Source: Chondrilla cf. caribensis (lineage: Eukaryota > Porifera > Demospongiae > Chondrillida > Chondrillidae). Taken from it: a stretch of 25,000 nt of DNA. The stretch is from NCBI GenBank assembly GCA_964020155.1, contig OZ026560.1:4576759-4601758 (forward strand), read 5' to 3'. Shown here piece by piece: positions 1-14,925 of the stretch (the first letter of the stretch is position 1; every line of letters begins with the position of its first letter). The notes beneath the pieces are model-generated. The model was not told the DNA's origin. It worked only from the letters and a program-made list of their open reading frames with translations, and did no database searches. Both the position numbers and the translations under genes were made by a program.

Positions 1-24
1 CTTTTCTCTTTATGTTGAGCATAC

Positions 25-50
25 CTCTTCAGTTCAACCTCTGCTGACAT
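25..50 (-). CDS. Possible first coding exon of a minus-strand gene leaving the window
   Basis: On the minus strand an ATG at 50-48 opens nine codons reading MSAEVELKR, followed by a GTATGC splice donor just after position 25. The start context has a purine at -3. The rest of the gene would lie to the left of the window. The acidic/basic N-terminus is compatible with several housekeeping proteins, including some ribosomal proteins, but nine residues cannot identify a family. It could be a chance ATG followed by a chance donor. Confidence 0.25.
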
Positions 51-1083
51 TGCTACGGATACAAAAACAAATTCCAATACCTCACATGAGCCCAGCTGGA
101 ATAGAATGGACAACAAACATACATGCCCACACACACGCACGGACGCACACACGTAGGGCTAATGTAGTTTCCGCACACACAGTTTAGAGTGTCTATGGTT
201 TCTGTTTCAGTCCAGAAGTGACACACAAAGCGATTACATGCTCATGGGAAGCGCACAAACTACAATCCAGTCGCAATCGAACGTAGGTACTTTAGGCCCA
301 AATGGCCATCAAAATAATTCCATAAGGAAGAATTTCCTAGTACGCCATTCGTGCAAAATTGAAACATAATCAGGTTTGTTTCAATACAACACCCAACTTC
401 CTTGAAGGTGTGCCTGAACAGTAAGGACGGCTCTTGCGAGAAGAAAAGCTTTGAACTGTGGGAGGCATAGACTTACTCACCAAGCAAGTGCAAACTGTAC
501 TGACGTTACTGATTCAGAACCAAATCGAGGGATAGCAGAACGATCTTGAAAGTCTAGAATGATCACAGGAAAACGATGGATCCGCCTATTGAACCATAGA
601 CTCTACGCATTTGGAATAACCGATCGATTTCCGGACAGATCTATTTCCGGACACTCGTATCTTCTGAATAGACTCTACGACTCTACTAAGGCTACGGACT
701 CGCAACAACCACCGTTTTGTAGATCCTCCTCCTCTTAGCTCTTAGCTTCTGGATCGCGGTTCTACTGTATACGTCGCGGCCACTGCAAGAGAGGCCATTT
801 AATTGGCATTATTGCAAGAACTAATGTCGCCAGCAGACCAGTTATCCTGTCTAAGCAGAAGCAACAGTTGATCACGTGATCACTCTGTAGGCTTCCTCCT
901 TTATGGTCGTTGCTTAGTGAGTGAACAATATGGCGACTGTAGTAGCAACGAACTAAACAGCTAGATACGTACCTCGATAATTTATTTGTCATTTGTGTTT
1001 ATCGAGCTTGTTTTGCTTCCTAGATGGTCTGACTCTAGTATTTCCAGGAAACATATTTCGCCGGTAAATGTGAGGTCTTCAGA
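51..1083. other. Gene-free stretch upstream of the FAM227 gene
   Basis: No coding exon is recognisable here. The segment holds a short imperfect CA-rich run near 120-180, a repeated ATTTCCGGAC pair near 628-656 and a palindromic GATCACGTGATC near 870-881. Its last part must carry the promoter and 5' leader of the plus-strand FAM227 gene. If the small exon at 25-50 is real, the stretch is a divergent intergenic region of about 1 kb. Confidence 0.5.
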
Positions 1084-2301
1084 ATGGACTTTGTGAAGTC
1101 GGATGATGAAGAGAAGACGAAACCGGAAAAAGTACCCTCTCCACCACCGGATGATTTGGAATACTGGATTCCCAAACTGAACTGGGATCAAGACTCTCAT
1201 GAAGTTGAGAAACAAGGTCAATTCGGTCCGATTCATGTTGATGATGTCAACGGGACAGTGGAGGACATTAAAGCAGACTTGAAGAAGCACGCAGGTAAAG
1301 ACTTGAAGTAGCTGATTGTCGTATTGTGTACTCTCTTACCGAGACTGCATGAGATAGCAGTAATATAAATGTACATGGCATGTGTCCCAGTGTGTCTCAA
1401 CCGAAGTTTACCCTATTGCATGTGTCCCAGTGTGTCTCAACCGAAGTTTACCCTATTGCATGTGTCCCAGTGTGTCTCAACCGAAGTTTACCCTATTGCA
1501 TGTGTCCCAGTGTGTCTCAACCGAAGTTTACCCTATTGCATGTGTCCCAGTGTGTCTCATCCGAAGTGTACCCTATTGCATGTGTCCCAGTGTGTCTCAT
1601 CCGAAGTTTACCCTATTGCATGTGTCCCAGTGTGTCTCATCCGAAGTTTACCCTATTGCATGTGTCCCAGTGTGTCTCAACCAAAGTTTACCCTATTGCA
1701 TGTGTCCTAGTGTGTCTCAACCGAAGTTTACCCTATTGCATGTGTCCCAGTGTGTCTCATCCGAAGTTTACCCTATTGCAAATTGTCTCAGAGTGTTGAA
1801 ATGTTCTGTTAGTGTGCTTACGTACACCTTTAATTGTATCGTAGAGGTTCATTGCTATGTTGTTTATTTTTATGGAGTTGTTTATTGCTGACGAAGGTCT
1901 TTGTGACCGAAACACCCAAGATTGAAAGACAATTTAATGCTATGCTAAGCTCAATAACTCCATAAAACCTTTAATTTTATTGACTTCATAATTATTACAT
2001 CCAAAATATGCATGTTGCATGTGTTGTATGATCATTTTGCATACGTTACATGCACATGTTGCATGTGTTGTATGTGCAGTGGACTCTGCGTTAGAAGCCA
2101 CCTCTACGCAAAGGCCATCTGTGATACCACTGTTTGAACTTTGTAGTTCCTTGTGATATTTGAAGGATATTGCTATGATATTGTGTATGTTGGATCAATA
2201 TCAGAATATCACTCATGATATAGTATTGTGGTGTGTATACTGTACTTCGTTTTATAGCTATATACATATATGAAAGGGAGAGAAAAAAACATACACAAAC
2301 A

Positions 2302-2345
<44 letters not shown>

Positions 2346-4597
2346 TATTATTATTATATGTATATTTAGTTATTTGTACTCTGTACTGCACAAGAGTTGC
2401 AAATAAAGTGTATCCATATGACCTTATCTGGTATGATGTTAAGAATACAACACTGGATACTAACATGCACATTTTTATAGTCGATAATGTATGATTTTTA
2501 GCATTGTGACTTTGAGCAGTTTTATGTGCGTGAATCTCCCTCTTCCAATGTGATGTGCTGTTCTCCCTTGCAGAATGGGACGGGAGTTACCTGGAGCGAA
2601 TCAGTGTGGAGCTCTTTGAGCTGGAAAAACTGTTCCAGCAGTACAGGAAACTATACCTGGGGACTGGACCCCAGCAAACACACCTGTTTGAACGCGAGGG
2701 GCTCAGCCAACTCCCCAAGAGTGAGTCATCTGCAATGAAGTGAACGTGTGCTTTTGTAGAATTGTTGGACATGTTAGATATTGGGAAGGATTTTATCTTA
2801 TTTAGGATGATTCACGTATGTCAGAATCACAATTTACGTGCGTAAAAATTGTCTAAAATAAGATAAAACTCTTAACATATGCTTCTCTGTAAAGTATACC
2901 TGGAGTGAGTACAGTACTGTTGAAGGTATCACTACACTATTGTCCTTGTTTGCGTGTTGGTGAATAGCGGGCAATGTTTATATCGTTGTGTAAGACATAG
3001 GGTATTTGTCAATTTTTCTTTTCAAGCAAGATTCACTTATGTTGTACTGGTGCGGACAACACATGCCACTAACGTTTACTTAGAAAGTGTTTATCATTGT
3101 TACTGTAATGTGAATAATTACAGTGTAACTTGCTTAGTAAGTACCTGGGTTAGTACATTCTCCTGGTTAGTGAGTACACTTCACTCAGTCCCTAGCTCAT
3201 GTACACTATGTCAACCAGTACTGATAGTAAGTACCTCTGATAAGAAGTACAGATTTGGTGTGCCCTTCAAGGTACTTGCTAAACAAGTTGGACTGTATTT
3301 ACGTACGCCTACAATGGAATTCATGTACTTCCCTTCCCTCCTTCAGCATTTCTAACGGAATTGGAAGAGAAACAAGATGCGATGATAGAGAGGATGGTGG
3401 AACATGAGAGAAGGCTCAAGTCACTTGGACGAGAGCAGATGTTGGACTGTGATACCGGTAAAATGGTGGAGGTGAGTACCCACCCAAGAGACACGCATTC
3501 CACTATACACATCTTAATTTGGAGACACAAATTGCCCCCTCCTTTTCGCCATTGGGAATTCAGTAGCATGCTGTACTAGTCTGGCACAGCCAACCCTTGA
3601 GCCACCATATCACAAAAACATTGCAGATTGAGAGTCGGCTACACCCAACTAGTGGTGCACGTTGTCCCAGGTGCACTGGGGTGAACACGGACAGCTTGAT
3701 TTACACCTTGGAGTTTACCTGTGTTAATCTGTTTCAAGAATGTGTGTGTATGCTTTTATGGTCACAGAACCAAGCATGGCCCTCAGGAGTGCAAGGGAAC
3801 TTCTTGCCCGCTCTACCGAATCAAGTAGACAGCGTTTTCGTCGTTGACAAAGTGTGCAAAATAGAAGAGGTTTGTTATGTTACGTACTGTAGAATTGAAA
3901 AAAAAGAAAAAAAGAGGGCCGGTCCGGGATTCGAACCCGGGACCTCTCGCACCCAAAGCGAGAATCATGCCCCTAGACCAACCGGCCGCCTCTGAGTGAA
4001 GTTGTCACGAAGTGTTATATATATCAACACTACAGGACCAAGGCCAACGCGTATGGAGGAAGGAGTGCTACTGCAAAGGTACATTAAAAATGTTACAGGT
4101 AAGCAATTTGGCGCGTCAAATGAAGGTCATTTTGAGTGTGACACGTTGGTAAATGTCATCATTTCAGGGTACGTTTTGGTGGTTTTGGATGGAAAAATTC
4201 AAGGTTCGTATACATGTACACTCAAGGTGTATTTTGTCAATATAGCACAAAATCGTGTGCACTTGTTTCACATCTTCATGATCAATCCATTACTACTATC
4301 ACAGCCAAATCAAGAATTGCAATCAAGAATATTTGACACACTTTCAGAGACGTTTGTCCCCATGATAGTTGATCTTTCATTGGACGATTCAGACAAATTT
4401 GTCCTTGTGAGTTAGCATCGTGTTCCTGTACCAATTTTAAAATTCAGTGTGGGACTTCACCGCCACACATAGCACTATCCCAGATGCCTTGCACAAGCGG
4501 TGTATTGTGTGTTTTTGGAGGCCTACCCCTTATCAGTCAGGAAGTTCCACAGTGAATTCCGTAAGGACTTGGCAAATTTGACCTCCATGTGGATCAC

Positions 4598-4648
<51 letters not shown>

Positions 4649-4655
4649 TGTGTAT

Positions 4656-4689
<34 letters not shown>

Positions 4690-4701
4690 CATTGTGTGTG
4701 T

Positions 4702-4734
<33 letters not shown>

Positions 4735-4737
4735 TGT

Positions 4738-4802
<65 letters not shown>

Positions 4803-5012
4803 CATAGTGGCAGACTCATCACTGTAGGTTACAGAGTACCTCATGATTCTTGGGACAAATGGCCAATTCTGTCCACCTTACCGATCTTATCATCTTCTGA
4901 AGTTGACTTGGAGAACCAAAAGGTAGTCAGGCAGCTAACAGATGTGCAGACAGGTGCGAGAGGATGTATGCTGTTCTACCTCATGAGGCCTGTGGTGTAT
5001 ATATACAGTTAC

Positions 5013-5108
<96 letters not shown>

Positions 5109-5940
5109 TCATATAGTGGAACATAACTACAGTTACCACTTGGCTCTACCCTTTCCCATCACAGCTCTTCATCACATTCAGAAGGAACTTGATGAAGGAC
5201 ATGTTAGATTCAAGACACAGAAGAAGAATCAGAAATCACCACTGAAAGCAGTTAGACACAATCCTGTACGAAACATCAACGAAGAGGTTCTGTTACTGAC
5301 CTTTCCTCACTGGTCAATGATAGCAATCATCTCTTGTTCTCTTTCTGTAGTCCTATCAAGTAGAGGTGATGGAGTTTGAGAAAATACGCGTTGGTGTTTT
5401 CAGTCGTAGCCCACTAGTTGCGAGGTTCTTGGTCATTCGCCAGTTGTCACAAGAGGATTACTTCCAAGGTGTCGGACTGAAGAGGACGGAAATCGCCTCT
5501 CTTTCGTATCCAGAGGTGCACCTCTGTGTCCCCTTCAACTCACATCATCTGTGACATGTACAGACAACTCTCACTGCGTGCTCTCTACTCCTATGTGGAT
5601 GTGATATATGTATGTAATACTATGTATGTATATACGAATATATGTATTTAATATGTATGTCTGTATGTATGTATGTATATACGTACTATATGTACGTACG
5701 TACCTATGTATGTATGTATGCATGGTATATGTATGTATGCATGTAAGTATGGGTGTGCATATGCTGGTATGCATACACTGTTATGGCTCCTTAACTGGTG
5801 TTGCTCAGAGGACAGAACGGCCCAACATTCAGGGAGTTTTCAACATACAAGGATATGGAATATGAGAAGAGATACAGTCAATATTACCAGTAAGATACTT
5901 CTGTGTGTGCTTATGTGTGTGTGTGCGTGTGTGCGTGTAT

Positions 5941-6007
<67 letters not shown>

Positions 6008-6112
6008 TGTCATAACAGTCATAAATTTCAACTTTAAAGGAAATTGGATGCACTAAATAAAGGATTGAATTCACTGCTCAAGGAACATGCAAAGGCATTG
6101 AGAGAACTTGAA

Positions 6113-6179
<67 letters not shown>

Positions 6180-6384
6180 GTGTATACGTATGTGCTACCA
6201 ACACCACGTCAATCAATGCAATCTCCTTCTATGTGTGTGCATTAGGAAGAACAAGGAGATTCTCGGTCGGAAATTCGAGGTGAAGATGATCAGTGAGAGA
6301 TTGGTAGAACAGCTGAGGAACACACACCCATCTTTCAACAAAGAAAGATATTTGCCAAAAGAAAATGAGAAGAATACACAGTGA
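1084..6384 (+). CDS. FAM227-like protein with FWWh domain, 14 exons, 536 aa
   Basis: Exons: 1084-1294, 2574-2720, 3347-3471, 3768-3869, 4036-4098, 4168-4203, 4305-4406, 4473-4599, 4828-4953, 5165-5286, 5351-5505, 5809-5889, 6040-6114, 6246-6384; all phases agree and the stop is TGA. The family is named from the FWW core, seen here at residues 219-221 (GTFWWFWMEKFK, the whole of exon 6). It is followed by QELQSRIFDTLSE and, from residue 263, HYP..LAQAVYCVFLEAYP and an SMWITG stretch ending in WDKWP, in the order I know from FAM227A/B. Human members are about 510-570 aa. The N-terminus is acidic and hydrophilic. The C-terminal 75 residues are charged and probably helical. The molecular role of the family is unknown. 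Least certain are the exon 8 acceptor (CACATAG) and the exon 11 donor (GTATCC), both chosen because they restore phase and family similarity. Confidence 0.82.
1381..1780. repeat. 40-bp minisatellite, 10 copies
   Basis: Exactly ten head-to-tail copies of a 40-bp unit (begins TGTGTCCCAGTGTGTCTCAA, ends ACCCTATTGCA) lie in intron 1 of the FAM227 gene. Copies differ at only a few sites, mainly CAACCG versus CATCCG. Because 40 is not a multiple of three, all three forward frames stay open and cycle through the same peptides, which produces spurious ORFs. Confidence 0.95.
1838..1966 (+). mobile_element. MITE-like element, single-arm copy
   Basis: An 11-bp inverted repeat (TTTATGGAGTT at 1869-1879, AACTCCATAAA at 1956-1966) encloses a sequence beginning TTTATTGCTGACGAAGG and ending GCTCAATAA. 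That inner sequence is a diverged copy of the arms of the perfect inverted repeat at 22358-22573. The 23 bp at 1838-1860 also occur exactly, on the other strand, at 22578-22600, so the family extends beyond the arm. It lies in intron 1 of the FAM227 gene and has no coding capacity. Confidence 0.7.
2307..2341. repeat. (AT)n microsatellite
   Basis: An uninterrupted run of TA dinucleotides in intron 1 of the FAM227 gene. Confidence 0.95.
2791..2868. repeat. Short inverted repeat
   Basis: TTTTATCTTATTT (2791-2803) and its reverse complement (2856-2868) flank an inner imperfect palindrome around TTTACGTGCGTAAA. It is about 78 bp in total, in intron 2 of the FAM227 gene. It may be a tiny foldback element or a chance AT-rich hairpin. 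Confidence 0.55.
3121..3295. mobile_element. Tc1/mariner-type MITE, copy 1
   Basis: A 175-bp element bounded by TA dinucleotides (3119-3120 and 3296-3297). Its ends are inverted repeats: the left starts CAGTGTAACTTGCTTAGTAA and the reverse of the right starts CAGTCCAACTTGTTTAGCAA. A CAGT start and TA target-site duplication are typical of Tc1/mariner-related non-autonomous elements. A related copy lies at 21865-22044. It sits in intron 2 of the FAM227 gene, about 50 bp before exon 3. Confidence 0.82.
3916..3987 (-). tRNA. tRNA-Pro (anticodon TGG)
   Basis: The minus strand reads a complete 72-nt tRNA. It has a 7-bp acceptor stem (GGCCGGT with ACCGGCC), a D-arm A box TGGTCTAGGGG, an anticodon stem CTCGC/GCGAG with loop TTTGGGT (anticodon TGG) and a B box GGTTCGAATCC inside a TCCCGGG-type T arm. 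The discriminator is C, as usual for eukaryotic tRNA-Pro. The sequence after the 3' end on the minus strand is T-rich with runs of seven and nine T, a Pol III terminator. No intron. It lies antisense in intron 4 of the FAM227 gene. Confidence 0.96.
4600..4800. repeat. (GT)n microsatellite starting at a splice donor
   Basis: About 200 bp of GT repeats with minor interruptions, including a (CG)n patch near 4705-4718. It fills most of FAM227 intron 8. The tract begins at the exon 8 donor (ATCACAG then GTGTGTG), so the donor GT is the first repeat unit. Confidence 0.95.
5011..5106. repeat. (CA)n microsatellite
   Basis: About 95 bp of CA repeats in intron 9 of the FAM227 gene, ending about 58 bp before the exon 10 acceptor. 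Confidence 0.95.
5608..5757. repeat. (ATGT)n-rich microsatellite
   Basis: An imperfect TATG tetranucleotide tract in intron 11 of the FAM227 gene, with interruptions by ATAC and ACGT. Confidence 0.85.
5905..6001. repeat. (GT)n microsatellite
   Basis: GT repeats in intron 12 of the FAM227 gene, starting about 15 bp after the GTAAGA donor of exon 12. Confidence 0.95.
6115..6177. repeat. (GT)n microsatellite starting at a splice donor
   Basis: An almost pure GT tract of about 60 bp that begins exactly at the donor of FAM227 exon 13 (GAAAG then GTGTGTG) and occupies nearly half of the 131-bp intron 13. Confidence 0.95.
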
Positions 6385-7234
6385 ACAAGGCCATGCAAGT
6401 TCTTTGCTCATCCACACAAAACAATATTATTGTATAATTGTAAAATCATTTTAATTCCATACCGTCATGTACGTGATTAAATTGATCATTAAGTATGTAT
6501 TATTGATTTTCAGCTCAATAATATTATATGTAGTACGCAGATAAAGCCCTCCTTGGGTTGTTACATGGGAAATGTCCTCGCTGCAGAGAACTAATTGACC
6601 GTGGGCGCAGCAATGATTATCTTATTCTAAACATAAATGTTAATTATACAGTTATTATATGTATATGTAGTATAATATACAATTATGTTTATCAATATTA
6701 GCTACATATATTATATACAGGATGGCATTTTTTATATTTTAATTTTTCATCATCACAATTAAAGATAAATGTATTGTATAAATACTGGAATTTTCGTGCA
6801 TATGTGAATTAATGCATCGATTATTTCCCACACGATAGATCTGAAACTATTAAAGTGCACTTATGGATACATATTATTATGATAACACATGCCGAATTTG
6901 AATACAGTACTAGAATTAATTACAAGTGATGACAAAATCATAAAATGTTGAAATTTCTAAACATCCAATATTATGCAATAAATAATAAATAAGAAGCCTC
7001 AAGGCATATACAGCCTGTACATAATGCAAAAAGGCTAAACACAAACTAAATAATTACAACAATTTAGGAGAGTATACAATAATAGTGCTAGTGTGAGCAT
7101 TTGGGATTCAAATATCGAGGACTATAGTATATAAAACATACTAATTCATATACAAATAATAATATACTACATGTACATATGTACAACTGTACATATACGT
7201 AGTATAAAATGACGCACACGGAAGTGTGTCTGCA
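6385..7234. other. AT-rich convergent intergenic region
   Basis: About 850 bp between the stop codons of the convergent FAM227 and acid sphingomyelinase genes. It is strongly AT-rich and has no plausible exon. It should hold both 3' untranslated regions. Overlapping AATAAA-type hexamers occur on the plus strand near 6977-6991, about 600 bp after the FAM227 stop. I did not find a clear hexamer for the minus-strand gene. Confidence 0.6.
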
Positions 7235-12316
<5,082 letters not shown>

Positions 12317-12824
12317 CGCTGCTCTTCCAATGACTTCAACGAATTCCCCTATTAGGCCTAGTTATGCGACACGTGACGAGTAGATGACGTAATGCACATC
12401 CATTTTCTTCTACCAACAGCTCGACTACATAGTAATTTAGCCTGTGAAGCGTCATTCCGAGGTTGTCAAGGCAGTGAGATTACCAGATCTGACTGGACCG
12501 AAGCATCTATGTTACAGAAAGCGAAGAGAGGTCCCCTGTATAGTATTGGAACAGATTAAGTTTCAGAATTTGAATGGGAGTTCAACCGCGCGAGTTTTGC
12601 GCCATTTAAGGTCACGCATGGCAGACCTTCAAGTGCGGATTCCAAAGTCGGGATTTCGAGTATACGAGACCTTCCTTCGTCTCGCGGCACTGATTGTGCA
12701 TTATTCATCAGAAATCGGCTTTTATTGGAAGCCTCTTCCTTTCGGGACGTTATATTTGCATTTGTATCCCAACTTTGTGGTTTCGGAGGAAGTAACTGAA
12801 GCTTAATTTCTCCAACCACACAGG
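12317..12824. promoter_or_regulatory. Divergent promoter region between sphingomyelinase and TRIM genes
   Basis: The 508 bp between two divergent start codons must contain both promoters. It holds a CACGTGAC E-box at 12370-12377 and a CRE/ATF-like TGACGTAA about 15 bp further on. The final CACACAG before the TRIM ATG could be a 3' splice site, which would give that gene an intron in its leader. An open plus-strand frame at 12444-12806 lacks an ATG start and any family resemblance and is not counted as a gene. Confidence 0.6.
12370..12377 (-). promoter_or_regulatory. CLEAR-like E-box upstream of the sphingomyelinase gene
   Basis: On the gene strand the site reads GTCACGTGTC, nine of ten matches to the vertebrate CLEAR consensus GTCACGTGAC bound by TFEB/MITF-type factors. 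It lies 54 bp upstream of the ATG. Regulation by such a factor is inferred. Confidence 0.45.
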
Positions 12825-14549
12825 ATGTCGTCAAGTCGTGGCGAAGGTAGGGGACTTCATTCTTCTTCGAAGGTAGAGAGTCGATATTCGAGCAGCGACA
12901 ATCTTTTAGACGACGACTCCATTCCCTCCTCGGAACTACAGAGGGTCACTTGCTTCAGGTGTAACAAGTTGTACGACAATCCCGTACAATTGCCCTGTCT
13001 CCACGCCGTGTGTAACAAGTGTTACCAAGTACTCACGAAAGAGGCCAAGCCGGTTTGTCCCGAGTGCCAGGAAGACGTGAAGATCATAAAGAACAACACA
13101 CCCGTCAAAGTTGACCATGTTATGCTCAGAGCTGTAGGAGACATTCAGTTTATTCGTAAGGTGTCTGGCAAACAGGACGTACATTGTGAAAGGTGTGCAC
13201 TGGGGAAGATTCCCTTTGCGTTTTGTACCATTTGTACAAAGTTCCTCTGCGACCACTGCTCAAAGGACCACAACCTCTCCATTGATACGAGAGACCATCA
13301 GTTGGAGAAGATGGCCGATCTCAAGACCAAGGTCGCAAAAAGCTCAAAATCAAGTTCCACCATGCCAAAAATGCCGAGAGGACAGAAATCTTCCCATGCC
13401 ACAACACACACCAACACAAACGACTGCTCAATGTGTACAGAACATGGAAAAGAGTTGGAATTTTACTGCACAGTTTGTCAACAGCTGGGATGCTACAGGT
13501 GTATGATGGGAGATCACATCAAGAAAGGACACGACTACATCTCTGTGGACGAGGACCTCTTCAAGAGAGAACGAAAAGCAATTGAAGCAGAAGTGGTTCC
13601 CTTGAACGAGTTGATCAAGCGATATCAGGAAGCTACTACCACCTTCGATAGTCGTATTGCACAACTTCGTTCCCATGCCAATGCAGTGAGAAAGGCCATT
13701 CAAGATGCAACAGACAAGCTCCATAAGGCAGTTGATGCTCGTAAAGACACCCTCATGACACAGGTGGACAACACACAGAAGGTCAAACTCCTCAAGATGC
13801 AAGAACAGCTCGAAAGAGTGAAGACCCAAACTCAGAAGCTGGTGGCATCCAGAGATGTAGTCACGTACACACTACAAACAGGAAACATGTACGAAATCCT
13901 ACAAACAAGGAAATCAATGGTTTCTCGGCTTGAACAGCTTCGTACTGGACGAGAAGTGTCCGACTCTCTCGTTCCGGAGGAGAGCATTTGGCTTAAGTTC
14001 TCCGAGCCCGAAGCGAGGGAACTTGACTCTCTCCAAGATGTGATTGGTGACTTTGGTCACATCGCCGATGGTGCCCATGGTCCGCACTGCACTGTCCAAT
14101 TCCCAGCTAAAGTGAAGGAAGGAGAAAAGTTCAAAATCCAAGTCACGGCCATGGATAAGTTCGACCGATTGTGTAGCAACGAAAAGGAGGCAATTTCGGC
14201 CATTTTGAGGCCAGAAAATGGCAAAGCTATGAGAGGAAGGGTCTCAGAGGCCTCACATGGTATCTACCACATCACGTTTGAAGGGAAAATCCCCAACAAG
14301 GTCATTCTTCTGGTTACAGTGGCAAGAGAAAACGTCAAAGATGGTCCATTCATGCTTGAGGTTGGGAAGGACGGTACACTGTCCTTCAAGGGAGGAGTGA
14401 GCGTCAAACTGGACGAAAAGAAGCAAGTGAGGTTCTCCGAAGGAACTAAACCTCCTTCAGAAGGAAAACCAGGTACAGTTCATGCCCAGTCCTCTCCTCA
14501 GGCTAGCACCAATGGAACAACGTCCCCTCCCAAAACTGGAAAGCAGTAA
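12825..14549 (+). CDS. TRIM family protein, RING/B-box/coiled-coil/filamin (TRIM45-like), 574 aa
   Basis: A single uninterrupted coding exon. The RING finger has C43, C46, C58, H60, C63, C66, C78 and C81. A first B-box has C121, C124, C134, C137, C142, C145, H149 and H158. A second B-box has C201, C204, H207, C215, C218, C223, C226, H231 and H236. A coiled coil runs over about residues 245-385. A filamin-type immunoglobulin domain covers about 418-513 (GPHCTVQFPAKVKEGE, then SHGIYHITF, ending DGPFMLEV). A Ser/Pro-rich tail of about 45 residues follows. This order, without NHL repeats, matches TRIM45. RING TRIM proteins are E3 ubiquitin ligases; the substrate cannot be told. The ATG follows CCACACAGG and is followed by a serine-rich N-terminus. 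It lies divergent to the sphingomyelinase gene. Lack of introns stands out beside its intron-rich neighbours and may reflect retroposition. Confidence 0.9.
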   Translation: MSSSRGEGRGLHSSSKVESRYSSSDNLLDDDSIPSSELQRVTCFRCNKLYDNPVQLPCLHAVCNKCYQVLTKEAKPVCPECQEDVKIIKNNTPVKVDHVMLRAVGDIQFIRKVSGKQDVHCERCALGKIPFAFCTICTKFLCDHCSKDHNLSIDTRDHQLEKMADLKTKVAKSSKSSSTMPKMPRGQKSSHATTHTNTNDCSMCTEHGKELEFYCTVCQQLGCYRCMMGDHIKKGHDYISVDEDLFKRERKAIEAEVVPLNELIKRYQEATTTFDSRIAQLRSHANAVRKAIQDATDKLHKAVDARKDTLMTQVDNTQKVKLLKMQEQLERVKTQTQKLVASRDVVTYTLQTGNMYEILQTRKSMVSRLEQLRTGREVSDSLVPEESIWLKFSEPEARELDSLQDVIGDFGHIADGAHGPHCTVQFPAKVKEGEKFKIQVTAMDKFDRLCSNEKEAISAILRPENGKAMRGRVSEASHGIYHITFEGKIPNKVILLVTVARENVKDGPFMLEVGKDGTLSFKGGVSVKLDEKKQVRFSEGTKPPSEGKPGTVHAQSSPQASTNGTTSPPKTGKQ

Positions 14550-14925
14550 CTACATATTTCACAATGATTAGTTTGATTTTTTCATGTATTATAATTTTCC
14601 ATGTACCACAGTTTTTTGGCTTTTGTTATCAATGTACTTCAGGTGTAATGATATAGGCCTAACGTGCTTAGCTCAACTGAGTACATAGGATGATCACATT
14701 TCAAGGTGTACTATATTATAATCAATGATGTAAATATTCCACACTATCATCTGTAATTAATAATGGCATTTTTCACCCTGTGGTTGATTTCATGTTTAAA
14801 CCGACAATGAAACGGTGTTAGTTCACTCCTATAGTTCTAGGTGCAAATGTACAGACACACTCCCATGCCAAGGAAACTGCATTTCTATCCTCAGGTGACA
14901 CGCTCACCATAAAACATTGAACTTC
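14550..14925. other. 3' flank of the TRIM gene
   Basis: AT-rich sequence after the TRIM stop codon, presumably its 3' untranslated region and spacer up to the foldback element. I see no exon, repeat or clear AATAAA hexamer. Confidence 0.5.

Noticed and set aside
880..965. Possible RFX X-box or YY1 site upstream of the FAM227 gene (GTAGCAAC, ATGGCGAC)
   Set aside because: Only half-site matches are present. Not strong enough to call without a position-weight scan and conservation data.
1381..1780. CRISPR-like array
   Set aside because: The units are contiguous with no unique spacers, and the DNA is a eukaryotic intron.
1369..1891. Three overlapping forward open frames of 113-169 codons
   Set aside because: They are the three frames of a 40-bp tandem repeat, with cycling VCLNRSLPYC-type peptides, and lie within an intron.
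4473..4599. An apparent frameshift in FAM227 exon 8
   Set aside because: Using the TTCAG acceptor at 4446 gives a broken frame, but the CACATAG acceptor before 4473 restores phase and the HYP..LAQAVYC family sequence, so no frameshift is needed.
4500..5126. Long frames rich in VC or TH dipeptides (also at 8325-9068, 10421-11305 and elsewhere)
   Set aside because: They are translations of GT/CA microsatellites. Only the parts matching spliced exons of FAM227, sphingomyelinase or the NAAA-like gene are coding.
12444..12806. A 120-codon open frame upstream of the TRIM gene
   Set aside because: It starts with GTG, has no recognisable domain and overlaps the expected divergent promoter and leader region.
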